10,111 nt of DNA, taken from NCBI GenBank assembly GCA_016841125.1, contig JAENZU010000085.1, positions 1-10,111 on the forward strand, written 5' to 3'. Below, piece by piece: positions 1 to 6,518 of this stretch; the stretch's first letter is position 1, and every line of letters starts with the position of its first letter. The notes under the pieces were generated by a model that did no database searches, had not been told where the DNA came from, and saw only the letters and a list, made by a program, of their open reading frames with translations. A program made the position numbers and the translations under genes. Origin of the DNA: Melioribacter sp. Its GTDB lineage: Bacteria > Bacteroidota > Ignavibacteria > Ignavibacteriales > Melioribacteraceae.

Positions 1-1053
1 ACATATAATTCAATTAATGGCGAGCGCCAGGGGGGAACGCTCAAACTCGTCTTTTCGAATGCTGTGTCGAGAGTTCAATATTTCACAGCAAAATTTGCCG
101 GCCCCTGTCTTGGGATGACTATCCTGTTATCGATCCCAATTTTTTTGTGGATTGCAATGGTACTCCTTTATACTGTGCCGTTTACAAGGGATCATTGGCT
201 GCTGCTTGGGGCACTGCTTTTTTTATCCCTTATCTACTTTACATTCTTTATTGTGCTGGGAATATTTGTATCATCTGTAACTCGCAAATCGTCGGCATCC
301 TTTCTGATTTTACTGGTAATGTGGATAGGCTTTGTTTTTATTATTCCAAGAATAGGAGTTATGACCGCAGGACAGTTTGTTGAGGTTCCGTCCGAGGCAC
401 AGATCAGCAGTATCAAAGATGCTTACTCCAAAGAGAAGTGGGATGAACATTTTGCCGAGATGGAAAAGATCTGGGCAGAGAGGGAAGAGCAGATGAAAGG
501 AATGACTGATGCAGAGCGGGAAGCTTACAGAGACGATATGAGCTGGGGCTGGATGGAAGAGGATGAAATTGCGAGAAAAGAACTGGATAAAAAGATTGCA
601 GAATATTCGGCGCGGATTGAAGAGGATTTGAGAAATAGAAAGGGGGAACTTGAAAAGCTGGGGCTGAGCCTCGCAAGAATATCACCGGCGGCAGTTTATA
701 ATTTAGCAGCAATGAACCTTTCAACAAATGATGTTGAGAAAAAAGTTAGATTTCAAGATGCCATCAAAGATTACAAAAGTGACTTTGTTGAGTTCACCGA
801 AAAAAAACGAGAAGAATCGGGCGGTACAGGCGGAATGATGATTTCGATCAGTTCAGAAACAGGATTGGATATTAAGGACGGTAGAAATGAAAGTGAAATG
901 GATATATCCGAAGTGCCAAAATTTGAAGACTCCAAAAGATCGGCAGCCTCAATGCTTAATTCTACCTCCGGAGATTTTGCCATACTATTCTTTTTTACAG
1001 TTGTAGTTTTTGCCCTGGGATTCATTTCATTTCTGAAATATGATGTGAGATAA
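1..1053 (+). CDS. ABC-2 type transporter permease, 5'-truncated by window edge
   Basis: This is the membrane subunit of an ABC transporter; the substrate is unknown. The reading frame is open from base 1, so the gene starts outside the window and the internal GTG at 64 is not its start. The first in-window residues (about 6-25) carry the stretch GERQGGTLKLVFSNAVSR, which matches the conserved ABC-2 permease segment (E..GTL.L.LS.P.SR) before the first core helix. Counting residues from base 1, hydrophobic helices lie near 39-61, 66-93 and 99-121, with a last one at 325-346. Between the third and last helices is a roughly 200-residue charged, helix-rich region, probably extracytoplasmic. It contains the segment SPAAVYNLAAMNLS. 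This layout resembles the DUF3526-like ABC-2 permeases. The ATPase partner is not in the window and is probably upstream. The family is fairly certain, the subfamily less so. Confidence 0.85.
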   Translation, partial: TYNSINGERQGGTLKLVFSNAVSRVQYFTAKFAGPCLGMTILLSIPIFLWIAMVLLYTVPFTRDHWLLLGALLFLSLIYFTFFIVLGIFVSSVTRKSSASFLILLVMWIGFVFIIPRIGVMTAGQFVEVPSEAQISSIKDAYSKEKWDEHFAEMEKIWAEREEQMKGMTDAEREAYRDDMSWGWMEEDEIARKELDKKIAEYSARIEEDLRNRKGELEKLGLSLARISPAAVYNLAAMNLSTNDVEKKVRFQDAIKDYKSDFVEFTEKKREESGGTGGMMISISSETGLDIKDGRNESEMDISEVPKFEDSKRSAASMLNSTSGDFAILFFFTVVVFALGFISFLKYDVR

Positions 1054-1066
1054 ATGCAGAATTGTC

Positions 1067-1099
1067 AAAAAAAAAAGCCCCGGCGGGCAATTCCGGGGC
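1067..1099 (-). terminator. Rho-independent terminator (minus strand)
   Basis: On the minus strand, GCCCCGG (1099-1093) pairs perfectly with CCGGGGC (1083-1077) across a 9-nt loop, followed immediately by ten T (1076-1067). This is a strong intrinsic terminator for leftward transcription. It would end the candidate small RNA and any read-through from the cdsA operon 232 nt upstream. On the plus strand the same hairpin lacks a T run, so it is not a good terminator for the permease gene. Confidence 0.88.
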
Positions 1100-1175
1100 A
1101 AGGGGCAAATAATGAGTTGCGCGATGGTCTTGGGAGGGTAACCAAGAGCCACGCGCGAGGGTATTGTGAAGTGTG
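1067..1175 (-). ncRNA. Candidate small RNA of about 108 nt
   Basis: On the minus strand three signals line up at the right spacing. There is a promoter of the form TTG-N20-TATGTTTG ending at 1181. Next comes a long GC-rich hairpin at 1156-1119: stem GCGCG/CGCGC, then TGG/CCA and TCTTGG/CCAAGA, 14 bp in all with two single-base bulges, and an 8-nt loop TTACCCTC at 1141-1134. Last is a GC-rich terminator with ten T. The predicted transcript starts near 1175, allowing the usual few bases after the -7 box, and ends near 1067. The GC-rich stems stand out from AT-rich surroundings. I do not recognise it as 6S, SRP, tmRNA or RNase P RNA. The loop CCCTC can pair with Shine-Dalgarno-type GAGGG. It could instead be the structured 3' end of the cdsA operon mRNA. 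The start site and function are inferred. Confidence 0.55.
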
Positions 1176-1180
1176 GTGTT

Positions 1181-1211
1181 CAAACATAAGGTAACTTTTT
1201 AAATTACGCAA
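1181..1211 (-). promoter_or_regulatory. Bacteroidetes-type promoter upstream of the candidate small RNA
   Basis: The minus strand reads TTG at 1211-1209, then exactly 20 nt, then TATGTTTG at 1188-1181. This matches the established Bacteroidetes primary-sigma consensus (TTG, 19-21 nt, TAnnTTTG) at every fixed position. It is followed by a GC-rich stem-loop and terminator rather than a good protein gene. Whether the sigma factor of this organism uses that consensus is inferred from the presumed taxonomy. Confidence 0.55.
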
Positions 1212-1330
1212 GTAAAAAATTCATAAAAGAGAATTTTTTTTCTGATATACATCTTTGCTTGCGAAAGAAATTAAAAATTGGCTTGATTTAACTATTTTCG
1301 TGATTGGACTATTGTAAAAAAATCCCTTTA

Positions 1331-2152
1331 CTAAACAAAGTAATTTAAATAGATGTAAATAATTGGAGAGCTAAATAATAGGGAATCAAATCTATCGAAT
1401 ATGCCTCCGTGCCCCGGAATCAAAGCAGATGAGTCTTTTACTCCAGCATCTCTCTTTATTAAGCTTTCAATCAAATCGCCTATTTGCCCAAATGCGCCTA
1501 CAATAATACCAATTACCAGTGCGTCGGTTAAACTTAGAAAATCCAAAATCAATGCCTTTGCCGCAATCATTGTTAGCACTGCAAATACAAATCCGGCAAT
1601 TGCACCCTCCCAGCTTTTATTGGGACTAACGCGCGGAAACATTTTATGCTTTCCAAATGCGGTACCGAGAAAAAATGCTGCGGAATCACAAATCCAAATT
1701 GAAACTAGAATAGAAATAATTATAAACCCGCCTTCAGTATAAAGTAGATCCGAATAAGCGAAAAATTCTCTTATTCCCAAAATTGACGCCGCAAAAAATC
1801 CCATATAAAAAATTCCCAGTAAAGAAGCGCCAATATTTTGAATTGCGGAGGATTTGTTTCTGAATAATTCTGTAAGAAGTAGAAGCAGCACAATGATAAG
1901 CAGCAGAAATTTAAACTCAATAAATTGGAAATAATTATTAAGTATTATCGCGATTACCGATGGAAACCCGATTAATAAATTGAGAAAAATGTTTTTTTTC
2001 TTTGCCATCGAATAAAACTCGTGGAATGCCATTAACCCGATAATAATAACAAATAATAAAAACGGAATTTTACCAATGTAGCAAACAGCCACTATCAGCG
2101 GAATAGCTACTAATGATACGAGAATTCTTTGTGCCGTATTTGATAAAGCCAT
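1331..2152 (-). CDS. cdsA: Phosphatidate cytidylyltransferase (CDP-diglyceride synthase)
   Basis: This inner-membrane enzyme makes CDP-diacylglycerol from CTP and phosphatidic acid, the branch point for bacterial phospholipids. The protein has 273 residues, normal for the family, and is strongly hydrophobic with about eight membrane segments. The C-terminal family signature is complete at residues 230-256 (S-L-I-K-R, K-D at 239-240, HGG at 248-250, DRFD at 253-256). Upstream of it are the conserved CDSAAFFLGTAFGK (155-168) and SPNKSWEG (176-183) segments. The ATG lies only 2 nt after the stop of the DUF2007 gene, with no separate ribosome site, so translation is probably coupled. It is the last gene of the long minus-strand operon. 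Identification is very secure. Confidence 0.96.
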   Translation of the reverse strand: MALSNTAQRILVSLVAIPLIVAVCYIGKIPFLLFVIIIGLMAFHEFYSMAKKKNIFLNLLIGFPSVIAIILNNYFQFIEFKFLLLIIVLLLLLTELFRNKSSAIQNIGASLLGIFYMGFFAASILGIREFFAYSDLLYTEGGFIIISILVSIWICDSAAFFLGTAFGKHKMFPRVSPNKSWEGAIAGFVFAVLTMIAAKALILDFLSLTDALVIGIIVGAFGQIGDLIESLIKRDAGVKDSSALIPGHGGIFDRFDSLLFSSPIIYIYLNYFV

Positions 2153-2154
2153 AA

Positions 2155-2520
2155 TTAAACTAGATCGTTATCTTCATCTTCTTCATAATTATCATCTTCT
2201 CGATTTATGATGTCCTCAACAATACTTCTGGCTTCTTCTTGATCTGTTTTTTTAACCTTCAATTTTACAACGGAAAGGTCGCCGGGGGTAGGAAAACTTG
2301 TATCTTGCTGAACAAGAATCAAACTCTTAATATCAGCTCCCTCAAGGTTTGCCTTCAGCATATCGGCTTCATAAGTTTGGCTGCATGTATAAATTGTAAC
2401 CCAATCTTCGGGTTTGATGAGACCGTCATTAAATTCTTCAAGCGGAATTAGTTTTTCTCCGCAATCAGGGCATGTGGTTTTCCCTTCGACATACTCGTAC
2501 TCGCAATTAGGACAAATCAT
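2155..2520 (-). CDS. Zinc-ribbon protein with DUF2007 (putative signal-transducing) domain
   Basis: This is a small 121-residue cytoplasmic protein. The N-terminus is a zinc ribbon with two CPxC knuckles (Cys3, Cys6, Cys17, Cys20). Residues about 41-108 match the DUF2007 type of small alpha/beta domain: a strand, a helix typified by YEADMLKANLEGADI, then a hydrophobic strand and an amphipathic helix. The last 13 or so residues are highly acidic. Pfam calls the domain a putative prokaryotic signal transducer, but no biochemical role is established that I know of. The start is supported by a perfect AGGAGG 5 nt upstream. The gene overlaps the end of the CPBP gene by 14 nt and sits 2 nt before cdsA. 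The trio CPBP, DUF2007, cdsA recurs in Bacteroidota-type genomes (from memory), which hints at a membrane-lipid link. Confidence 0.85.
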   Translation of the reverse strand: MICPNCEYEYVEGKTTCPDCGEKLIPLEEFNDGLIKPEDWVTIYTCSQTYEADMLKANLEGADIKSLILVQQDTSFPTPGDLSVVKLKVKKTDQEEARSIVEDIINREDDNYEEDEDNDLV

Positions 2521-3478
2521 TGTGTCCTCCTATTATTTTGTGATAGTTCCGTTTTACATACACAATGAAAATTATAAATAAAGACAATAAAATAATAAAA
2601 CTAATAAGGTGAAAGCTCAAAGAATCATATTCTGTAATTTTTGATGTAGTTAATTCTTCTTCACCAAATATAAAAAAGAGCATAACCGCAAAAAAATTAT
2701 TTAAAAAGTGAAGAAATACCGGAATGAAAATAGAGTTGCTGATGTAAGCCGCGAACCCAAGATAAAACCCGAGAACTATCAATGCTATCAATCCGTAGGG
2801 ATTAAAATGATAAAGTGCAAAAAAGAAAGCTGTAATTAAGGCAGCCCAAGCAGGTTTCATTTTAAATTCGAAACTTCTCTGCACAAAACCCCGGAAGAAA
2901 ACTTCCTCGCAAATAGCAGGAGTTAGTGCAATTACGATGACTACAAATGAAGCTTCAAAAATTGAATCCGCCCTAATAAGATTGCCGTAAGTCTCTTCAA
3001 CATATTTATCGAGAGTGTCGAAAAAGGATTTCATACTTTCAATTATGCCGCTGTTTGCTGCGGCAAGATCAAATAAATAATTTTGAACGTATAGAAAGTT
3101 CTGCAGTAAAGGAGTTAAAATAACCAAGCCAATTGTAAAAATAATAATCTCTTTTGCAGCCGGATATTTGAATCTAATTATTGTTCCAACATCTTCGTAA
3201 ACCAGTTTAGCCAGCAGCAGTGCCGGAACCAAAATCAGTAGGATCTGCCCGCCTACAGTAAGCAGCCTCAGCGCATTTATATCCGCATTGGCAAAATCCA
3301 TCCCGAATATTAGCAGCATTAAAATACTTCCGCCAACCTGGTAAAGAAAAAAGACTCCAAAAATTGCAAAGAATGCTGCTTTGAGCGGCGGAATAGTTGG
3401 ATTTATTTCGGATTCCGGATCAATTGAATATTGCTGATTATCTTCTTCCGGATCATGTTCCGTATTAAAATTTTCCAT
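2507..3478 (-). CDS. CPBP family intramembrane glutamic endopeptidase
   Basis: This is a polytopic membrane protease of the CPBP (Rce1/CaaX protease-like, Abi) family. It has 323 residues. A hydrophilic, acidic N-terminal tail (1-33) comes first, then about eight membrane segments. The three catalytic motifs are intact: EExxFR at 191-196 (Glu191, Glu192, Arg196), FxxxH ending at His224, and HxxxN at His257 to Asn261. In the family the Glu and His residues activate water for peptide cleavage inside the membrane. Its substrate cannot be told from sequence. The start ATG lies 18 nt after the DUF3108 stop without a clear ribosome site, and the 3' end overlaps the DUF2007 gene by 14 nt. The context of cdsA and envelope genes suggests a role at the inner membrane rather than bacteriocin immunity; that is inference. 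Confidence 0.92.
   Translation of the reverse strand: MENFNTEHDPEEDNQQYSIDPESEINPTIPPLKAAFFAIFGVFFLYQVGGSILMLLIFGMDFANADINALRLLTVGGQILLILVPALLLAKLVYEDVGTIIRFKYPAAKEIIIFTIGLVILTPLLQNFLYVQNYLFDLAAANSGIIESMKSFFDTLDKYVEETYGNLIRADSIFEASFVVIVIALTPAICEEVFFRGFVQRSFEFKMKPAWAALITAFFFALYHFNPYGLIALIVLGFYLGFAAYISNSIFIPVFLHFLNNFFAVMLFFIFGEEELTTSKITEYDSLSFHLISFIILLSLFIIFIVYVKRNYHKIIGGHNDLS
2526..2531 (-). promoter_or_regulatory. Ribosome binding site AGGAGG for the DUF2007 gene
   Basis: A full AGGAGG lies 5 nt before the ATG at 2520, inside the last codons of the CPBP protease gene. It shows that at least some genes here use strong Shine-Dalgarno pairing, although most starts in the window have none. It also gives the zinc-ribbon gene its own initiation site within the operon. 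Confidence 0.8.
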
Positions 3479-3496
3479 TTAAGAGAATCTTCAATT

Positions 3497-4276
3497 TTAT
3501 TTTTTGGATGTTAGTTTGCCGGCAAGCCCCTCGTAGGCGGTAAGCTCAGCATCTATTGAACCAATCACAACTTTTGTTTTAACTTTTACCGGTATTTTGA
3601 GCTCATCGTCGGAAAGCCACACTATAATATTTCCTTCACTCTTGAATAGACCCCCTTCTTCAACAAGCGGTTCGACAATAATGCAGTCGAACTCACCGGC
3701 ATCAACGCTAATAGTTTCTTTTCCCAAATAAACAACATCAAGTGGGTAAACTTTATCTTTATAAAAATTTTCAAGATGGAAACGGTCGCCTGGTTTTAAA
3801 TTTGTAAAATCGTAAGTTCTAACCAAATAGAATGCTGAAACGATATCGTTTACATTTTCCGGAATTTCATAACTCCCCTCCGTAGTTTTTGCAACTCCTC
3901 TCCGCTGATCAAAAAATGCAGAGAAATCCCGGGAGTATCCTCCCTCTCGAATGTGTTGCTCAAATCTCCACGGGAAAAGTCCTTCGAAATCCAGATAGGT
4001 TTCGTATCTATCTCTAACTTTGTAAAAGATGTCGAAACTTGGAACGGTATTAACTTTGAACGTAATATTATAAACATCCCGTCCTGAAATTTTTTTAATT
4101 TTTGGGATTGCCATTTCAGCAATGCCCGCAGTTACAAAACCGTATTTTACATCAAAAGTAAGTTTTTCTCCAACCACAAACGCATTGTTTTCGAGTTTTC
4201 TAAATTCCGATTCTTGACCAATTGCCGCGGAAATGAAAAGTAGATTAAGAAGTAATGATCTAATTTTATTTTTCAT
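3497..4276 (-). CDS. DUF3108 domain protein, exported
   Basis: This is a 259-residue protein with an N-terminal signal peptide: a KNKIR start, a hydrophobic stretch over about residues 7-20, and likely cleavage near AIG/Q at 20-21. There is no lipobox cysteine, so it should be soluble in the periplasm or attached by other means. The body matches the DUF3108 family of beta-rich envelope proteins. Recognisable parts are GEKLTFDVKYGFVTAGIAEM (36-55), a YKVRDRYETYLD segment, and a late KSEGNIIVWLSDDELKIPVK stretch, which are typical landmarks. The function of DUF3108 is not established; the fold is generally compared with outer-membrane lipoprotein-binding barrels. The gene overlaps the preceding glycosyltransferase gene by 11 nt. 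Context suggests a job in envelope or LPS biogenesis, as inference. Confidence 0.85.
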   Translation of the reverse strand: MKNKIRSLLLNLLFISAAIGQESEFRKLENNAFVVGEKLTFDVKYGFVTAGIAEMAIPKIKKISGRDVYNITFKVNTVPSFDIFYKVRDRYETYLDFEGLFPWRFEQHIREGGYSRDFSAFFDQRRGVAKTTEGSYEIPENVNDIVSAFYLVRTYDFTNLKPGDRFHLENFYKDKVYPLDVVYLGKETISVDAGEFDCIIVEPLVEEGGLFKSEGNIIVWLSDDELKIPVKVKTKVVIGSIDAELTAYEGLAGKLTSKK

Positions 4277-5306
4277 CTTTAGGTTTTTCCATAATATTCA
4301 TTATTGTTTGATGCACATCATTTATGCTGATGCTGTTCATACAATTTAACTTCTCGCATTGTTTCCTAGTGCAATTGTTGCAATCGATCGTCGGTGAAAA
4401 AATATATTTGCGATTTGTGTATGGTCCCCATCTAATTGGTGAACATTGAGCAATCTTTGGATAGAACCCGATTACATATTTACCGAGTGCTGCGGCAATG
4501 TGTATCGGTCCGGTTGAGTTTGCAATAAGAATATCAGATTTATCAATAATAGCAATCAGTTCGCTCAAATCAAACAACCCGGCAAAATTTTTAATTCGCT
4601 CATCAATTTTCAATTCTTCACAATACTCAACTTCACTTTTACTGCCTGTAAGTATAACTTGATTTTGCGGATTTTCCGCGAGCAGTTTAACTAATTCTTT
4701 CATTTTATTTTTAGGAAGATCAACAGCGCTTCCGCCGCTGCCCGGATGCACAATTATTATTGGCAAATGCTGATCGATTCCATTTTCAGATAACATTTTA
4801 TCGACTTTTTCTTCAGCATCTTTAGTATAAGTTAAATTAAATTCCGCGGTTTCGTTTTCTGCGTCAGCAATTCCCAGCAATTTTAACATTCGGAGATTAT
4901 ATTCGAGTTCGTGTCTTTCCCCGGATTTGCGATGTTCATAAATCTTTTTGTTGAATAAAAAAGAATACCAGCGGTAGCCTGTTCCTATTCTATTTTTTAT
5001 TCCCGAAAAAAATAAAAATAGCGCAATTTTAAAAGTTGGATACACAATCAAGCAAGCATCAAATTTCTCTTTTTTAATTTTTGCTAAATTATTGAAGAAT
5101 CCGGGATTCCCTTCCTCTTCGGAGAGAACCATCACTTCATTTATATAAGGATTTAACGCTGCCAAGTCTTTAGTATATTCCCTAAGCAGAAATGTAATGT
5201 GTACGTTTGGGAAGTGTTTTTTGATGACACCGGCAACCGGCAGAGATAGAACTACATCTCCAATTCTATCTGTTCTAACAATCAATATTTTTTTTGGTGA
5301 GATCAT
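4266..5306 (-). CDS. Glycosyltransferase family 9 (heptosyltransferase-like)
   Basis: This is a cytoplasmic GT-B fold sugar transferase of 346 residues, similar to the ADP-heptose:LPS heptosyltransferases (WaaC/WaaF), which build the LPS inner core. The N-terminal nucleotide-fold segment VRTDRIGDVVLSLP (10-23) carries the Asp (Asp13) that acts as catalytic base in WaaC. The C-terminal half has HPGSGG (187-192), LTGS (219-222) and NSTGPIHIAAALGK (263-276). That last motif has Asn where classical heptosyltransferases usually have Asp, so the donor sugar may differ. Four cysteines at 309, 312, 317 and 322 form a CxxC-x4-C-x4-C cluster near the C-terminus, which looks able to bind a metal. The start overlaps the glycosylase stop as ATGA, so translation is coupled. 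GT9 membership is secure; the donor and acceptor are not. Confidence 0.92.
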   Translation of the reverse strand: MISPKKILIVRTDRIGDVVLSLPVAGVIKKHFPNVHITFLLREYTKDLAALNPYINEVMVLSEEEGNPGFFNNLAKIKKEKFDACLIVYPTFKIALFLFFSGIKNRIGTGYRWYSFLFNKKIYEHRKSGERHELEYNLRMLKLLGIADAENETAEFNLTYTKDAEEKVDKMLSENGIDQHLPIIIVHPGSGGSAVDLPKNKMKELVKLLAENPQNQVILTGSKSEVEYCEELKIDERIKNFAGLFDLSELIAIIDKSDILIANSTGPIHIAAALGKYVIGFYPKIAQCSPIRWGPYTNRKYIFSPTIDCNNCTRKQCEKLNCMNSISINDVHQTIMNIMEKPKDEK

Positions 5307-5938
5307 TTTTTAGAAATAAATCTGCTGTTTTTTATATAAAACCGCCAGGGGAGTTCCTTCGATTTTTTAATCCCGATTCTTGCTGTCTGCACAATTTCCG
5401 ACATCTTTAATTTAGGATTATCCAAAATATAAATTTCACTTTTTGTTAGGTCTGTTCCGTTATCACTGCGATTAATTCCAAATGCCTTGCAAATTTTTGC
5501 CGGACCGCTGGCAATGTTAAATAATTCTTTTCCGGATATTTTATTTCTGCCGAATCGGTTTACTGCCATCTCTTCAATTTCATTAAGCGGTTCAATTGCT
5601 CTCAGCAAAACAGCCTGTCCATGATCCTTTTTTCCCGTTACAACATTACAGCAGAAGTGCATTCCGTAGGTGAAATATACATATAAAAATCCGCCCTCTT
5701 CAAACATAATCTCATTTCGTTTTGTTTTACCGCCGTAGGTGTGGGCTGCTTCATCAATCAAGCCGTCGTAAGCCTCAACTTCAACTATTTTTCCGGCTAA
5801 TCGTTTTCCGTTAAATTCGCGCACAAATATTTTTCCTAAAAGAGCCGGAGCTATTTGAAGAACTTCATGTGAATAAAATTCTTTTTTTAGTTTTTGGGTG
5901 GGGTCAAAATTAGTCTGAGATGTATTTGCAGAAGGAAT
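5303..5938 (-). CDS. DNA-3-methyladenine (alkyladenine) glycosylase, AAG/MPG family, non-standard start
   Basis: This base-excision repair enzyme removes alkylated purines. The core is clear: IVEVEAY contains the catalytic Glu equivalent to human Glu125 and the Tyr equivalent to Tyr127, and DEAAHTYGG has the His equivalent to His136. These are followed by RNEIMF, YVYFTYGMHFCCN, LLRAIEPL and a late LPWRFYIKNSRFIS. The first standard start is a GTG at 5824, but the conserved family N-terminus (EFYSHEVLQIAPALLGKIFV) is coded directly upstream in the same frame. The frame is open back to a TGA at 5950-5948 with no ATG, GTG or TTG. I therefore place the start at ATT 5938, 6 nt after GAGGG, giving 211 residues, close to normal family length. 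In that numbering the active residues are Glu55, Tyr57 and His66. A GTG start would remove conserved fold. A sequence error is the alternative. Confidence 0.85.
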   Translation of the reverse strand: MPSANTSQTNFDPTQKLKKEFYSHEVLQIAPALLGKIFVREFNGKRLAGKIVEVEAYDGLIDEAAHTYGGKTKRNEIMFEEGGFLYVYFTYGMHFCCNVVTGKKDHGQAVLLRAIEPLNEIEEMAVNRFGRNKISGKELFNIASGPAKICKAFGINRSDNGTDLTKSEIYILDNPKLKMSEIVQTARIGIKKSKELPWRFYIKNSRFISKK

Positions 5939-5940
5939 AA

Positions 5941-6513
5941 TTATCCCTCATTATTTTTTTCGATTTCCACTTCAGTTATAATTTGCTCAAAATGTTCTTT
6001 TCTTTCGGGATATTTAATAAGCAACTTTTTATACATAGCTAAAGCTTCATCTAAACTGCCCTGCGATCTATAAATTCCCGCAAGTGTTTCGGAAACAATT
6101 TCCGGTTCTTCCGCTTTGGGAGAATCAACCTCTTCTTCATTTTCTTCATCAGAAGAAAATTGTTCATCCAAAGGAATTGAAGGTGAATCGTTAACGGAGG
6201 ATAGAATTTTTTCAATCTCCGCTGAATAAAATTCCCTGGTTTCATTTGAGTTAAACAACAAACATCCTGCCTCCAATTCGGAGTAAGCGAGTTCCCTTTC
6301 TCCGAGGAGCGCAAAAGCTTTTGCTAAGAGAATTCGTGCGGTCGGATACTCAGGGTAAATTCTGATTCCATTTTGAAGAAGTTCGACGGCTTTGTTCAAA
6401 TTACCGTCAATCATTTCCTCCTCTGCAATTCTAGCAAACAAGGGAGAATTTTCACTGAATTCGTAAAGCAGCCGAAGTGTTTTAATTTCTTCTTTTCTTT
6501 GAACGGAATCCAA
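5941..6513 (-). CDS. TPR repeat protein
   Basis: This is a soluble, mostly helical protein of 190 residues with no signal peptide. Residues about 24-57 and 58-91 form two tetratricopeptide repeats with the usual small and large hydrophobic pattern (A..G....A...L..G....P). A low-complexity acidic linker follows (about 109-138, rich in Glu, Asp and Ser). A third TPR occupies about 139-172 and has the pattern LAGIYRSQGSLDEALAMYKKLL. TPRs bind partner proteins; the partner is unknown, though the preceding gene is the family-2 glycosyltransferase 8 nt away. The start is TTG at 6513, supported by GAGGT 5 nt upstream that overlaps the glycosyltransferase stop. The 3' end abuts the proposed start of the DNA glycosylase. 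It resembles TPR scaffold proteins common in this bacterial group; no specific name can be given. Confidence 0.82.
   Translation of the reverse strand: MDSVQRKEEIKTLRLLYEFSENSPLFARIAEEEMIDGNLNKAVELLQNGIRIYPEYPTARILLAKAFALLGERELAYSELEAGCLLFNSNETREFYSAEIEKILSSVNDSPSIPLDEQFSSDEENEEEVDSPKAEEPEIVSETLAGIYRSQGSLDEALAMYKKLLIKYPERKEHFEQIITEVEIEKNNEG
5945..5949 (-). promoter_or_regulatory. Ribosome binding site GAGGG for the glycosylase ATT start
   Basis: GAGGG lies at the end of the TPR gene, 3 nt before ATT 5941 and 6 nt before ATT 5938. The TPR stop TAA shares its last A with the first ATT. This is the only Shine-Dalgarno-like signal near the proposed non-standard start and favours 5938. It is suggestive rather than proven. 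Confidence 0.4.
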
Positions 6514-6518
6514 TTATT

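Larger units (their letters stand above)
1054..1330. other. Intergenic region between convergent genes
   Basis: This 277-nt gap separates the plus-strand permease from the minus-strand cdsA. Its left half holds a minus-strand promoter, hairpin and terminator, listed separately as a small RNA gene. Its right half is very AT-rich. There, 1214-1222 and 1231-1239 form a perfect 9-bp inverted repeat (AAAAAATTC against GAATTTTTT, 8-nt loop) that has only one G-C pair. A weak 5-bp hairpin overlaps the cdsA stop and is followed on the minus strand by a run of seven T (1316-1322), which could be a weak terminator. I see no convincing protein gene here. Confidence 0.7.

Noticed and set aside
413..727. 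A 104-codon minus-strand frame inside the ABC permease
   Set aside because: It is antisense to the charged loop of a well-supported gene. The protein is a low-complexity Pro/Ser/Leu string as expected from complementing Glu/Lys-rich codons.
1077..1099. The GC hairpin as a terminator for the plus-strand permease gene
   Set aside because: Its T run is only on the minus-strand side. On the plus strand it is followed by AAGGGGCAAAT, which does not support termination in that direction.
1065..1187. A 40-codon minus-strand frame (ATG at 1187) running through the candidate small RNA
   Set aside because: Its ATG lies inside the promoter -7 box, it passes through both hairpins, and it ends inside the terminator T run (FFF then TGA). 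This looks like chance in an RNA gene.
1401..1742. A 113-codon plus-strand frame opposite cdsA
   Set aside because: It mirrors the highly conserved CdsA signature region on the other strand and has no recognisable motif, so it is an antisense shadow.
2507..3478. The CPBP protease as an abortive-infection or bacteriocin-immunity gene
   Set aside because: The family includes such proteins, but the neighbours are housekeeping envelope genes with tight operon spacing and there is no toxin or phage gene nearby.
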